From CAYZAK01 sp964476445 (lineage in GTDB: Bacteria > CG03 > SLGR01 > JAGXOG01): 22,811 nt of DNA. The DNA lies in NCBI GenBank assembly GCA_964476445.1, contig CAYZAK010000031.1, forward strand, positions 1 through 22,811. Reading direction: 5' to 3'. The notes below the pieces were generated by a model. That model had not been told where the DNA came from and searched no databases. It saw only the letters and a list, made by a program, of their open reading frames with translations. Of this stretch, positions 7,694-14,790 are shown piece after piece; positions within the stretch are counted from its first letter, which is position 1, and each line of letters begins with the position of its first letter. Made by a program: the position numbers and the translations under genes.

Positions 7694-7723
7694 AAAAAAA
7701 ACCCGCCAGAAGCTTCAAGCGGG
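7694..7723 (-). terminator. Intrinsic terminator of the btuF riboswitch
   Basis: On the minus strand CCCGC (7719-7723 side) pairs with GCGGG (7702-7706 side) around an inner GAA/TTC stem, followed by eight T (7694-7701) that directly abut the btuF ATG. Upstream GCGGGCG in the leader (near 7758-7768) could pair with the 5' arm CCCGC and serve as an antiterminator. The hairpin 3' arm, GGCGGG, is also the only G-rich stretch that might act as a weak ribosome site for btuF, so the hairpin may limit both transcription and translation. The mechanism is inferred from the layout. Confidence 0.8.
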
Positions 7724-7785
7724 ATAGGCTTATACCCCTTCTGCAGGGGGGGTTTCGCCCGCCCTTCCCTCGAAGTACTTATTAT

Positions 7786-7856
7786 AACCGGCAGGCATTC
7801 TGACTGTTACAGTTGCGGGGCAGCGTCCGACTTCCACGGAACTTCCCCTGCCGGTT
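7786..7856 (-). promoter_or_regulatory. Cobalamin riboswitch aptamer controlling btuFCD
   Basis: A perfect 10-bp closing stem AACCGGCAGG/CCTGCCGGTT (7847-7856 with 7786-7795) encloses the conserved cobalamin aptamer elements on the minus strand. These are GGGGAAG, the P5 hairpin TCCG-TGGAAGT-CGGA with an L5 loop of the family type, GCTGCCCCGCAACTGTAA and the 3' box GTCAGAATGCCTGCC. ACTG-TAA-CAGT forms a tiny hairpin where most family members carry a large P7-P10 extension, so this is a compact form of about 71 nt. The leader between the aptamer and the terminator (7724-7785) holds GC-rich alternative pairings such as GGGCGGGCGAAACCCCCC. Its position ahead of btuF fits repression of B12 uptake when cobalamin is plentiful. 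Confidence 0.92.
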
Positions 7857-7872
7857 TAGTTACTGGTTAATC

Positions 7873-7901
7873 CTTATACCAAATTATCTATTACTCAGCA
7901 A
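7873..7901 (-). promoter_or_regulatory. Probable promoter of the btuFCD(B) operon
   Basis: On the minus strand TTGCTG (7896-7901) and TATAAG (7873-7878) are 17 bp apart, placing a start a few bases before the riboswitch closing stem. The -10 matches consensus at five of six positions, the -35 at three. It begins right after the stop codon of the antiporter gene, and I see no terminator between the two genes. Read-through from upstream would also pass through the riboswitch. Confidence 0.5.
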
Positions 7902-7902
7902 A

Positions 7903-9090
7903 TTATTTATTAACCTCTCCGGATTTTTGTAGAGCAATTTTAGTAAATACCGGGCCCACTATCTCATTAACTACCGTGGTAGCGATAACCAGTAAAAAAA
8001 CTATTTCCCCTCCCCTATTTTGAAATGCCGACTGAACTATGAGGGCAAAACCAATAGCCACACCAGCCTGAGGAACAAGGGCCATTCCCAGATAATTTTT
8101 TACCGAGTTTCGGGCGGCGACCATAATTGCCCCTATATATGATCCAATAACCTTGCCCGCAACCCTGGCAATAATATATACCGTTGCCGCCACGGGAAGG
8201 TACTGGAGCATGTCAAGTTCCAGTTTGGCGCCGGCCAGGACAAAAAATAAAAGATAAAATGGGGTCTCTATTTCATTTAATGCTTCAAAAAATCGGAACT
8301 CCGAGCCGGACCTGTTTTCTAAGTAAATTCCCAGAGTCATATTGGCCAGAAGGGCAGAAAACCCAAAATGCAGCGAGATACCGGAAGTAATTAATACAAA
8401 GCCCAAAATATACAGTATGATATCTATTGAATTATCTACAAATTTGGGGAAGCCGGTAAATATAAATCCCAAGATCAAACCAACTAAAACAGCTCCTCCT
8501 ATTTCAAACAGGGCCTCCAACAATCCAGCACCTATCAGTCCGGTTAGATTTCCGCCTGTTTGAGTTAAACCCCGGGCCACGGCCAAGATTACGGCAAAAA
8601 GTATTATTGATCCCCCGTCGGCAAAAGCAACTACCCCCAGTAAGGTATCCGTAAAATTCCCCTTGGTCCGGTACTCCCTGATTACTGTTATAACAGCTAT
8701 GGGAGCAGAGGCAGTGGCAATTGAACCCAGCAAAATTGCACTGTGAAAAGGAATGTCCGGCAAAAAATACAAGCTGGCGCTGACCAAAACAAAAGTCAAT
8801 ATCATCTGACCGGCGGTTAACCATATAACGTCTTTCCCTATGGTTTTAAACTTACTTACCGAAAAATTTCGGCCCAGCCCAAAAGCTATAAAACTTAACG
8901 CTATATTAGTAATGAACTGAGTGGAATTTATAAGTTCCGGGGAGATTAAATTAAAAAGTTCCGGACCTATTATTATACCCACCAAAATATAAGAAGTTAT
9001 GTTGGGAAGTTTCAAATATTTAATTAAAGTTGCCCCCACAACTCCGGCTAAAAAAATAATTCCGGTGGAAAAGAGTGTGTTTAAGGTCAC
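7903..9090 (-). CDS. CPA-type cation/proton antiporter membrane subunit
   Basis: A 395-residue integral membrane protein with about a dozen hydrophobic segments, fitting the Na+/H+ or K+/H+ exchanger fold (KefB/NhaP type). The segment ATASAPIAVITVI (about 125-137) and VVAFADGGSIILFA (about 153-166) correspond to the crossed helices that carry the ion site. At the usual CPA2 Asp-Asp pair there is Ala157-Asp158, so only the second Asp remains. The protein ends after the membrane domain; no TrkA-N nucleotide-binding domain follows. It starts at GTG 9090, preceded by AAAGGTG, and overlaps the CBS gene stop by 4 nt (GTGA). The separate CBS protein just upstream may be its regulatory partner. The transported ion cannot be read from the sequence. 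Confidence 0.88.
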   Translation of the reverse strand: MTLNTLFSTGIIFLAGVVGATLIKYLKLPNITSYILVGIIIGPELFNLISPELINSTQFITNIALSFIAFGLGRNFSVSKFKTIGKDVIWLTAGQMILTFVLVSASLYFLPDIPFHSAILLGSIATASAPIAVITVIREYRTKGNFTDTLLGVVAFADGGSIILFAVILAVARGLTQTGGNLTGLIGAGLLEALFEIGGAVLVGLILGFIFTGFPKFVDNSIDIILYILGFVLITSGISLHFGFSALLANMTLGIYLENRSGSEFRFFEALNEIETPFYLLFFVLAGAKLELDMLQYLPVAATVYIIARVAGKVIGSYIGAIMVAARNSVKNYLGMALVPQAGVAIGFALIVQSAFQNRGGEIVFLLVIATTVVNEIVGPVFTKIALQKSGEVNK

Positions 9091-9575
9091 TTTATAACAC
9101 CTTTGTTTTTAAATAGAAAATATACTATATCGAACATCCCCAGTACGCCTTTTAAGTGATTTTCTTCATCGGTAACCATTAAAAATTTAGTCTTGTTTTT
9201 CTTCATAACAGAATAGGCTCTGGTGATAGAATCCGTAGGCCTTACCGACAGGTATCTGTTGGTTTTAATTTCATCTGCAATTACCAGGATTCCCATCTCC
9301 GGGGTTATATAATCCAGATCCAGCTCAGTGTCTTCAACGGTATCCACAAAAGGAACCCCCTCCAAAAGTTTGTTCATATGAACGGAGTGAGGTTCAAATA
9401 CAGTTGTTATTTCATTAAGGGATACGGCTCCCACCAATCTTTCTTTCTTATCCACTACCGGTAAGACATGAACATGTTTTTCCTTAAAAAATTTTATTAT
9501 ATCTTTGAGCGGAGTACCTCTTCTGGCGGTCATCACTTCTTTTATCATGCATTCTTCTACTTTAAACACTCTCAT
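9087..9575 (-). CDS. Two-CBS-domain protein
   Basis: A 162-residue soluble protein made of a CBS pair, a module that commonly binds adenine nucleotides and controls transporters or enzymes. CBS1 spans about 9-58 (IKEVMTARRG, HVLPVVDKKERLVGAVSL) and CBS2 about 105-157 (LSVRPTDSITRAYSVM, FLMVTDEENHLKGVLGMFD). The stretch between them (60-100) is acidic. GGAGGT lies 3 nt before the ATG at 9575 but 9 nt before an in-frame GTG at 9569, so the true start could be two codons later. It overlaps the PHP gene by 14 nt and the antiporter by 4 nt, which suggests it regulates the antiporter; that partner is inferred. Confidence 0.88.
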   Translation of the reverse strand: MRVFKVEECMIKEVMTARRGTPLKDIIKFFKEKHVHVLPVVDKKERLVGAVSLNEITTVFEPHSVHMNKLLEGVPFVDTVEDTELDLDYITPEMGILVIADEIKTNRYLSVRPTDSITRAYSVMKKNKTKFLMVTDEENHLKGVLGMFDIVYFLFKNKGVIK

Positions 9576-10464
9576 TCACCTCCCGGCTGGTAACAAATAA
9601 CTTGTTTTCTTCTGTATCCATTATAATTTGATTTTTTAACTCGATTCGCTGTAACGCACTCTTCATGTTATCTACAGGCTGATAGCCTATCTTAGTTGTT
9701 CCCAGGGGAGTATCTTCGGGGCCCGCCCCGTGAGAATCAGAACCTCCGGTTACTACTAAACCCAATTCACGAGCTATGTTTTTAAATTTTTTCCTCTGCT
9801 TAACGGTCAACAGGGGATGATATATCTCTATTCCGGAAAGACCCTGACGAACCAATCTTCGGATAAAATTCTTGTGACTTATACCGAAAGGGGGATGAGC
9901 CAGCACTGAGATACCGGCAACCCGGTGAATCATATTAAGAGCCTCCACCGGACTCAAACGCAACTTTTTCACAAAAGCCGGGCCGCCTTTTCCTAAATAC
10001 CGCTTAAAAGCTTCACGGATATTTTCCACCTCGCCCATATCTACCAGACACCTGGCAAAATGCATTCTTCCTATGGCCCCGTTGCCGGCCTGGGCAAAGA
10101 GCATCTGTTCATCTATATCAATACCAATATTTTGAAGTTTACTTAAAATATAATAAGCTCTTCTCTCTCTGGCTTTTTGAAGAACCTTAAGTTTACTTTG
10201 AAACCATCTGTTTTCCCAGTTTATAAAATACCCCAGCAGATGAATTTCACTGGATTTATATTCGCAGGATAGTTCAATTCCCGGTATTACTTCTATCCCT
10301 GATTTTGCTCCATATTTAATTGCCGGCTCTATACCGTCGGTAATATCGTGATCGGTAATAGCCACGGCAGATAAACTTTTCTTTTTAGCCTGTTTAATTA
10401 ACTGTACAGGAGTTAGTTTCCCATCGGATAAATCGGTATGCAAATGTAAATCTACCTGTTTCAT
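9562..10464 (-). CDS. PHP-domain metal-dependent phosphoesterase (TrpH/RNase AM-like)
   Basis: A 300-residue cytoplasmic protein of the TrpH (YciV) branch of PHP phosphoesterases, some of which act on 5' ends of RNA or on 3',5'-nucleotides. The metal ligands are all visible: His7 and His9 with Asp14 (HLHTDLSDG), His39 in ITDHD, Glu64 in GIELS, His75, His190 in LAHPPFG, and Asp243/His245 in GGSDSHG. The insert between about 95 and 180 is helical, as in the family. Length is normal. It begins 4 nt after the HEAT gene stop and overlaps the CBS gene. No clear Shine-Dalgarno site is seen. The exact substrate is not determined by sequence. Confidence 0.92.
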   Translation of the reverse strand: MKQVDLHLHTDLSDGKLTPVQLIKQAKKKSLSAVAITDHDITDGIEPAIKYGAKSGIEVIPGIELSCEYKSSEIHLLGYFINWENRWFQSKLKVLQKARERRAYYILSKLQNIGIDIDEQMLFAQAGNGAIGRMHFARCLVDMGEVENIREAFKRYLGKGGPAFVKKLRLSPVEALNMIHRVAGISVLAHPPFGISHKNFIRRLVRQGLSGIEIYHPLLTVKQRKKFKNIARELGLVVTGGSDSHGAGPEDTPLGTTKIGYQPVDNMKSALQRIELKNQIIMDTEENKLFVTSREVNESV

Positions 10465-10468
10465 TTAT

Positions 10469-11896
10469 CTAATTTTCATCCTGTTCGTCCTGCATTCTCT
10501 CAATCATCTTTCTTATTTCAGAACCTGCTTCCTTTTTAACCTCAGCCATATTTTCAAAAGCTTCCATGGCTTTATCCTTGACCCGTTCGTCAACGTCATC
10601 AAGTAATTTTCTTAAAATATGAGTAACTTTCGGGGTGGCTATCTCACCTAGCGCCCAGGCGGCAGAGAGCCTCATCCATTTATTAGGACTGTCGGCCATC
10701 TTTTCCAGGGCCTTTACAGCAAGATCAGGATTATACTGGTGGATAGCTACGCAGGCGTTTGCTCTCACCCGGTTATTGGAGTCGGTCAGGTACGGTTTTA
10801 ACATTTTCTGAGCAACATTGGGATCGCTTACAGTTTTAGGAATCATCTCCACCCCGTCAGCACGGGCTCTAATATGGGGATTTACATCGGTAATCACCCG
10901 GCCTCCGGCAACCTCTACTTTTTCGGTTTCTTCAGATGATAAAGCTTTAGCCTGCATATTTAAAAGTTCAAATAATTTTCCCTGTTGTCGGGTAAACTGA
11001 TTTTCCAGTTCATTTTTTATTGACTCTATATCCTCCTGGGTCTGCCCGGCCGCGGAATGAGATATCTGCTTTACGGCTTCTTTTTGTCCCTGAACCATCT
11101 GATTGATACTTCTGGCTACTCGTTCTTCCAGCTCCCTGGACTCTTCCTCGGCCTCCTTCAGGCGGCCCAGAATTCGATCTTCAAGATCATCCAGTTGATA
11201 TCTACTCTCGTTGGAGGTAAAATAAATTTTTCTTAAAATTACTATTATGATAATTGCCAGAATAAATCCCAGCGCACCGGTTACGTATTCTATCCATCCT
11301 AGAGAAATTCCATTCTCTTCGAATTCCTGTTCAAGTAATTCTAACCGCTCTTCGGTCTGGGCCAGTTTATTTTCCGTTTCGGTTAAAGACGACCTTAAAC
11401 TATCTCTTTGGGCAGTTAAACTGTTAACCGTTCTCCGGTATTCATTTTTTGCCCTACGTTCTCTGGCGATCTGGCCTCTGAGTTCCTCGATCAGTTCCTC
11501 CCGGTCCGGTCCCGTATCCGGCGGCGAAGCGGGCTGGACGGGTTCTTCTTCTTCTTCTTCAGTAAGTTGTTCTAAATAGTTTTGGACCTCCATATCATTG
11601 GAATCTAAATTTTGAGCCCTTAAAAAATATTCCCGGGCTCGATCCAGGTTTTCATTTTCAAAGTGCCTTTTTCCTTCTTCTACAACCGATCTAAATAGAA
11701 GCCTTTGTGCTTCGGGGTTCTCTTCCATTTCCAGAATTCTTTCAAATCCTTCAATAGCACCTATATAATCCCCCCGGAGATATTCTTTTATAGAACGGTC
11801 CATCAAATCATCGGTCTGCGCAAATGTTACTCCGACCGGGAAAAATATAACCAAAAGTATAAACCCAGAAATAATATATTTTGTAATTTTATTCAC
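10469..11896 (-). CDS. Membrane protein with TPR, coiled-coil and HEAT-repeat domains
   Basis: A 475-residue protein of unrecognised function. In order: signal peptide (1-26, ending in FAQ), two TPR-like units (about 30-100), an acidic Glu run and Pro-rich linker (112-130), a coiled coil (132-195), one strong membrane helix (about 202-221) followed by basic RK, a second coiled coil (230-315), and HEAT repeats (about 357-455: RVRANACVAIHQY, WMRLSAAWALGEIA, RVKDKAMEAFENM). The charge pattern puts the TPR part in the periplasm and the HEAT part in the cytoplasm. It starts at GTG 11896, 11 nt after AGGAGGT, and overlaps the barrel-TPR gene by 8 nt. A link between envelope layers is inference. Confidence 0.85.
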   Translation of the reverse strand: MNKITKYIISGFILLVIFFPVGVTFAQTDDLMDRSIKEYLRGDYIGAIEGFERILEMEENPEAQRLLFRSVVEEGKRHFENENLDRAREYFLRAQNLDSNDMEVQNYLEQLTEEEEEEPVQPASPPDTGPDREELIEELRGQIARERRAKNEYRRTVNSLTAQRDSLRSSLTETENKLAQTEERLELLEQEFEENGISLGWIEYVTGALGFILAIIIIVILRKIYFTSNESRYQLDDLEDRILGRLKEAEEESRELEERVARSINQMVQGQKEAVKQISHSAAGQTQEDIESIKNELENQFTRQQGKLFELLNMQAKALSSEETEKVEVAGGRVITDVNPHIRARADGVEMIPKTVSDPNVAQKMLKPYLTDSNNRVRANACVAIHQYNPDLAVKALEKMADSPNKWMRLSAAWALGEIATPKVTHILRKLLDDVDERVKDKAMEAFENMAEVKKEAGSEIRKMIERMQDEQDEN

Positions 11897-13232
11897 GTAA
11901 TCTTAATACCTCCTGCAATCTTCTGTGTAAAGCCGGGACATGCTCACCATCCGGATTTATCTTTAGAGACTCAACCAGTTCCTGTTCAGCCTGTTCATAC
12001 TTTCCTTCCTCTAGAAGCACCCGGGCTTTTAAAAGATGTTCTAAATAGGCTATGGGGCTGTACGCGGGCGCCAGAACCTTTATGTTATCCAGTTCATTTA
12101 CGGCCTCTTCTATCAGGCCCTTATGGTAATATTCCAGTACTTTATTCTCCAGCTTTTCCGCCTGTTCCAACCTTTCTTTTCTATTCTTGGCAAGCCAGTA
12201 TTTAATATCCTGTTCAAACTGCAGGATCCGGTCATCTTCTCCGTACAACTGAATATACTTCTCTTTTTTTTCAATTGCCCTGGCTATCTCATCCTTATTA
12301 TAATGGGTAAGCGCTTTAAGGTAAAGTTCATCTTGACCGACTTTTACAACCCGGTCGCGGATCTCTTTTTCCTTAATGGAAGGGGCTACTCCAAATTTTC
12401 TGGTATATTGAATTGAATGCTCAAATTTTTCATTGCTGTTATACGAATAGGATAGATCAACAGAACGAGAAGTTATACCCAATCCCATCTGCCATTCATC
12501 GGCTCCAAACCCGCCTCTTAAAGCCAGACCTTCAAAAGGATAAATTTCTATACCGAAAGCTTCGTTTATCCGGTAATTTCCATACTCCTCCTTAAAATCT
12601 TCTACAAAAATATCAGCCACTATATTAAAATAACCGGGATAAAAAATGCTTACCCCTCCCTGTACTTTTCCTATAAAAGTTAGAGTAGAGCCGGTCTGTT
12701 CAAAATTCATTTGAGGATAATTTATATCTTTTGCCGCTATCCCTATGTCCATCCAGCCAAAAGGGGAAAGAAGTGCTCCACCGTCTATTCCAAATTCTTC
12801 TCCGCTGCCGTCCAGAGTCTTTTTAACCCTAACATTAGGAGATACCCCTATCGAAACCCGGTCAAAAAAATCCATTGAAGCTCCAAATCTGTAAATCTGG
12901 GTAAATTGATCCAAATCTTTAAAATTTAGGGTTGTTCCGGCGCCTATGGAAAACCAGCTTCCTAGAGGAAGTACATACTCAGAATAACCGGTGTGCAACT
13001 CATTTTCAAGATTGTTGTAGAAAACAGTAAACTTTGAATAATCACTTTTAACCATTTCACCCGGATTAACTTCTAAAGAAGAACTTAAATTTTTAAGAGC
13101 AACACCAGCACCGCCCAATCCACTCAGCCGAGCATCCAGCGATCTGTTAAAAGATCTGTCCGCCAGACAAATTCTCCCCCATAATCCCAGAATCAATACT
13201 GATATTAGAGTTGTTTTTGCAAAAGACCTCAT
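11889..13232 (-). CDS. PorV/UPF0164-like outer-membrane barrel protein with C-terminal TPRs
   Basis: A 447-residue protein with a signal peptide (about 1-24), a beta-barrel section (about 25-282) and a helical repeat tail (about 296-447). The start of the mature part, DARLSGLGGAGVALKN followed by LEVNPGEM, matches the PorV/UPF0164 pattern (usually ...NPAGLA). Alternating aromatic strands such as WFSIGAGTTLNF and VQGGVSIFYPGYFNIVADIF support a barrel. The tail contains TPR-like units, for example LLEEGKYEQAEQELVESLKI. The ATG at 13232 lies 7 nt past the stop of the hexapeptide gene with no Shine-Dalgarno. Fusion of this barrel to periplasmic TPRs suggests a protein-recruiting role at the outer membrane; the cargo is unknown. 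Confidence 0.85.
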   Translation of the reverse strand: MRSFAKTTLISVLILGLWGRICLADRSFNRSLDARLSGLGGAGVALKNLSSSLEVNPGEMVKSDYSKFTVFYNNLENELHTGYSEYVLPLGSWFSIGAGTTLNFKDLDQFTQIYRFGASMDFFDRVSIGVSPNVRVKKTLDGSGEEFGIDGGALLSPFGWMDIGIAAKDINYPQMNFEQTGSTLTFIGKVQGGVSIFYPGYFNIVADIFVEDFKEEYGNYRINEAFGIEIYPFEGLALRGGFGADEWQMGLGITSRSVDLSYSYNSNEKFEHSIQYTRKFGVAPSIKEKEIRDRVVKVGQDELYLKALTHYNKDEIARAIEKKEKYIQLYGEDDRILQFEQDIKYWLAKNRKERLEQAEKLENKVLEYYHKGLIEEAVNELDNIKVLAPAYSPIAYLEHLLKARVLLEEGKYEQAEQELVESLKINPDGEHVPALHRRLQEVLRLRE

Positions 13233-13239
13233 AAAATAT

Positions 13240-13758
13240 TTATTTTTTATCTAAGTACGCAGTGGCTAGATGAACGTATTCAACGGCTCGGGATTTTATC
13301 ATTGTTTTTTCTTTTCCGGTAATAGTGCGAACTGCTACCGCCGGAGTACCCATGTAAACTTTACCGGATTTCAACCTTTTATTTTCGGGAACCACAGCTC
13401 CCGCCGCTACTATTGTATTTTTCCCGATTTTACAGCCGTCAAGCAATACAGCGCCCATACCTATAAGGGAATTATCCCTTATTTCAGTGCCGTGTATTAT
13501 TGCGCCGTGACCAACTGTTACATCGTTGCCTATAACCGTTGGAAATCCCGGACTGGTATGGATGATGGCAGCATCCTGTATATTGGTTCTTTTACCTATT
13601 ACGATTTTTTCTACATCGCCCCGCAAAACACAGTTTGGCCACACCGAGCTTTTTGATTTTAATTTTACAGATCCTATTAAAACAGCTGTTCCGGCTACGT
13701 ACAACCCCCTGGTGGAATCTGGGGAAAGCCGATTTAATTTAAGATCTATTTTTTCCAT
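13240..13758 (-). CDS. Gamma-carbonic-anhydrase-like hexapeptide-repeat protein (YrdA/CaiE type)
   Basis: A 172-residue left-handed beta-helix protein. The repeats run from about residue 22 to 135 and the C-terminal helix follows. Conserved landmarks are VWPNCVLRGD (Arg46), TNIQDAAIIHT (Gln61, His67) and VTVGHGAIIHG (His84, His89), so the three zinc-ligand histidines of gamma-carbonic anhydrases are present. The acidic loop of the enzymatically strong Cam type is absent, as in YrdA and CaiE, so carbonic anhydrase activity is uncertain. The ATG overlaps the stop codon of the phosphate transporter by one base (TAATG), which implies coupled translation. Confidence 0.92.
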   Translation of the reverse strand: MEKIDLKLNRLSPDSTRGLYVAGTAVLIGSVKLKSKSSVWPNCVLRGDVEKIVIGKRTNIQDAAIIHTSPGFPTVIGNDVTVGHGAIIHGTEIRDNSLIGMGAVLLDGCKIGKNTIVAAGAVVPENKRLKSGKVYMGTPAVAVRTITGKEKTMIKSRAVEYVHLATAYLDKK

Positions 13759-14765
13759 TAATAAAACAATTGAAGTATAATATAGCAGAACAATGCGCCG
13801 GCTATGGGAGTCATTACCCAGCCTAAGAAAATAGATTTTAAAGAACTGAAATTTACCGTCTTAGAGCCTTTTATCAGACCTACTCCGGTAATGGCCCCCA
13901 CAATAGCTTGAGAAGTGGATACCGGAACTCCAATGATTTTGCAAAAGTGTACGGTCAAAGCGGCTCCCAGGACAGCGACAAATGCCGAAAAATGGTCCAG
14001 AACGGTAATTTTTTTACCCACTGTCCTCATTACTCTTTTAGAATATGTCAATACGCCCAGGGCCATACCAACGCCACCGGCCGCAGAAGCTATAAAAGGA
14101 GCGCTCAGACCAACTGCAGCGCCTACATTGTCAAATACTCCGCTTTTTAAGAAAGGGGCGGTGGTCACCGCCGCATGAGAAGCTCCCAGGGTATAGGCCC
14201 CGTAGGAACCGCTAATTATCAACAGGGCCGAAAAAACCCTATTATACCACATATCTGATTTAATAAAATAATTTACGGGTACCGCAAGAGCCTTATATAA
14301 TACTAATGTCACCAGGGCAGTCAGGGGGGGGTTGACCACCCAAACAATAAACATTCTGAAAAACTCGCCCCACTCGGCTCCGCCCACTCCGGCGATTACA
14401 ATACTTATCCCGAATATACTTCCTATAGAAGCCTGGGAAGTAGAAGCGGGAATAGAAAGATAGGTTAATATAGTTATGGTTATCGCTGCAGCAATAGAAG
14501 CTGCAAAAGCAAGATTTACTGCACTTATTTCATAAGTGGAAAACTCTGCGCCGGCTACACCGGAAACGCTGCCCATCAGGTCAGGTCCCTCTATCAACGC
14601 CCCCATAAGGACAAAAACCGCGCCCAGTATTACGGCAGTTTTGTATTTTATGGCGTTAGTGGCTACTGCCGGCCCAAAAATATTGGCATTATCATTGGCT
14701 CCAACCCCCCACCCCAGATAAACACCGCCGAGAAATCTTAATTGACCTAAAAAATTTAAAATCAT
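13758..14765 (-). CDS. PiT-family inorganic phosphate permease
   Basis: A 335-residue inner-membrane symporter for inorganic phosphate, driven by H+ or Na+ in this family. The first PiT signature, GANDNANIFGPAV, is at 22-34, and the second half carries the inverted-repeat counterpart GVPVSTSQAIVGAITG. An additional STSQASIG motif lies in the first half. About ten membrane helices are visible. Length fits the short bacterial/archaeal PiT proteins. ATG 14765 is 25 bp after the DUF2723 stop, with no clear Shine-Dalgarno. A run of eight C in the coding strand (14324-14331) encodes part of VNPPLTA and is in frame. No pho-type regulator gene is nearby. Confidence 0.93.
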   Translation of the reverse strand: MILNFLGQLRFLGGVYLGWGVGANDNANIFGPAVATNAIKYKTAVILGAVFVLMGALIEGPDLMGSVSGVAGAEFSTYEISAVNLAFAASIAAAITITILTYLSIPASTSQASIGSIFGISIVIAGVGGAEWGEFFRMFIVWVVNPPLTALVTLVLYKALAVPVNYFIKSDMWYNRVFSALLIISGSYGAYTLGASHAAVTTAPFLKSGVFDNVGAAVGLSAPFIASAAGGVGMALGVLTYSKRVMRTVGKKITVLDHFSAFVAVLGAALTVHFCKIIGVPVSTSQAIVGAITGVGLIKGSKTVNFSSLKSIFLGWVMTPIAGALFCYIILQLFY

Positions 14766-14790
14766 GGTCTAACAATATACATAATTACGG

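Noticed and set aside
11705..12205. 166-residue plus-strand open frame
   Set aside because: Antisense to the barrel-TPR and HEAT genes, whose minus-strand proteins have clear domains; no promoter or ribosome site seen.
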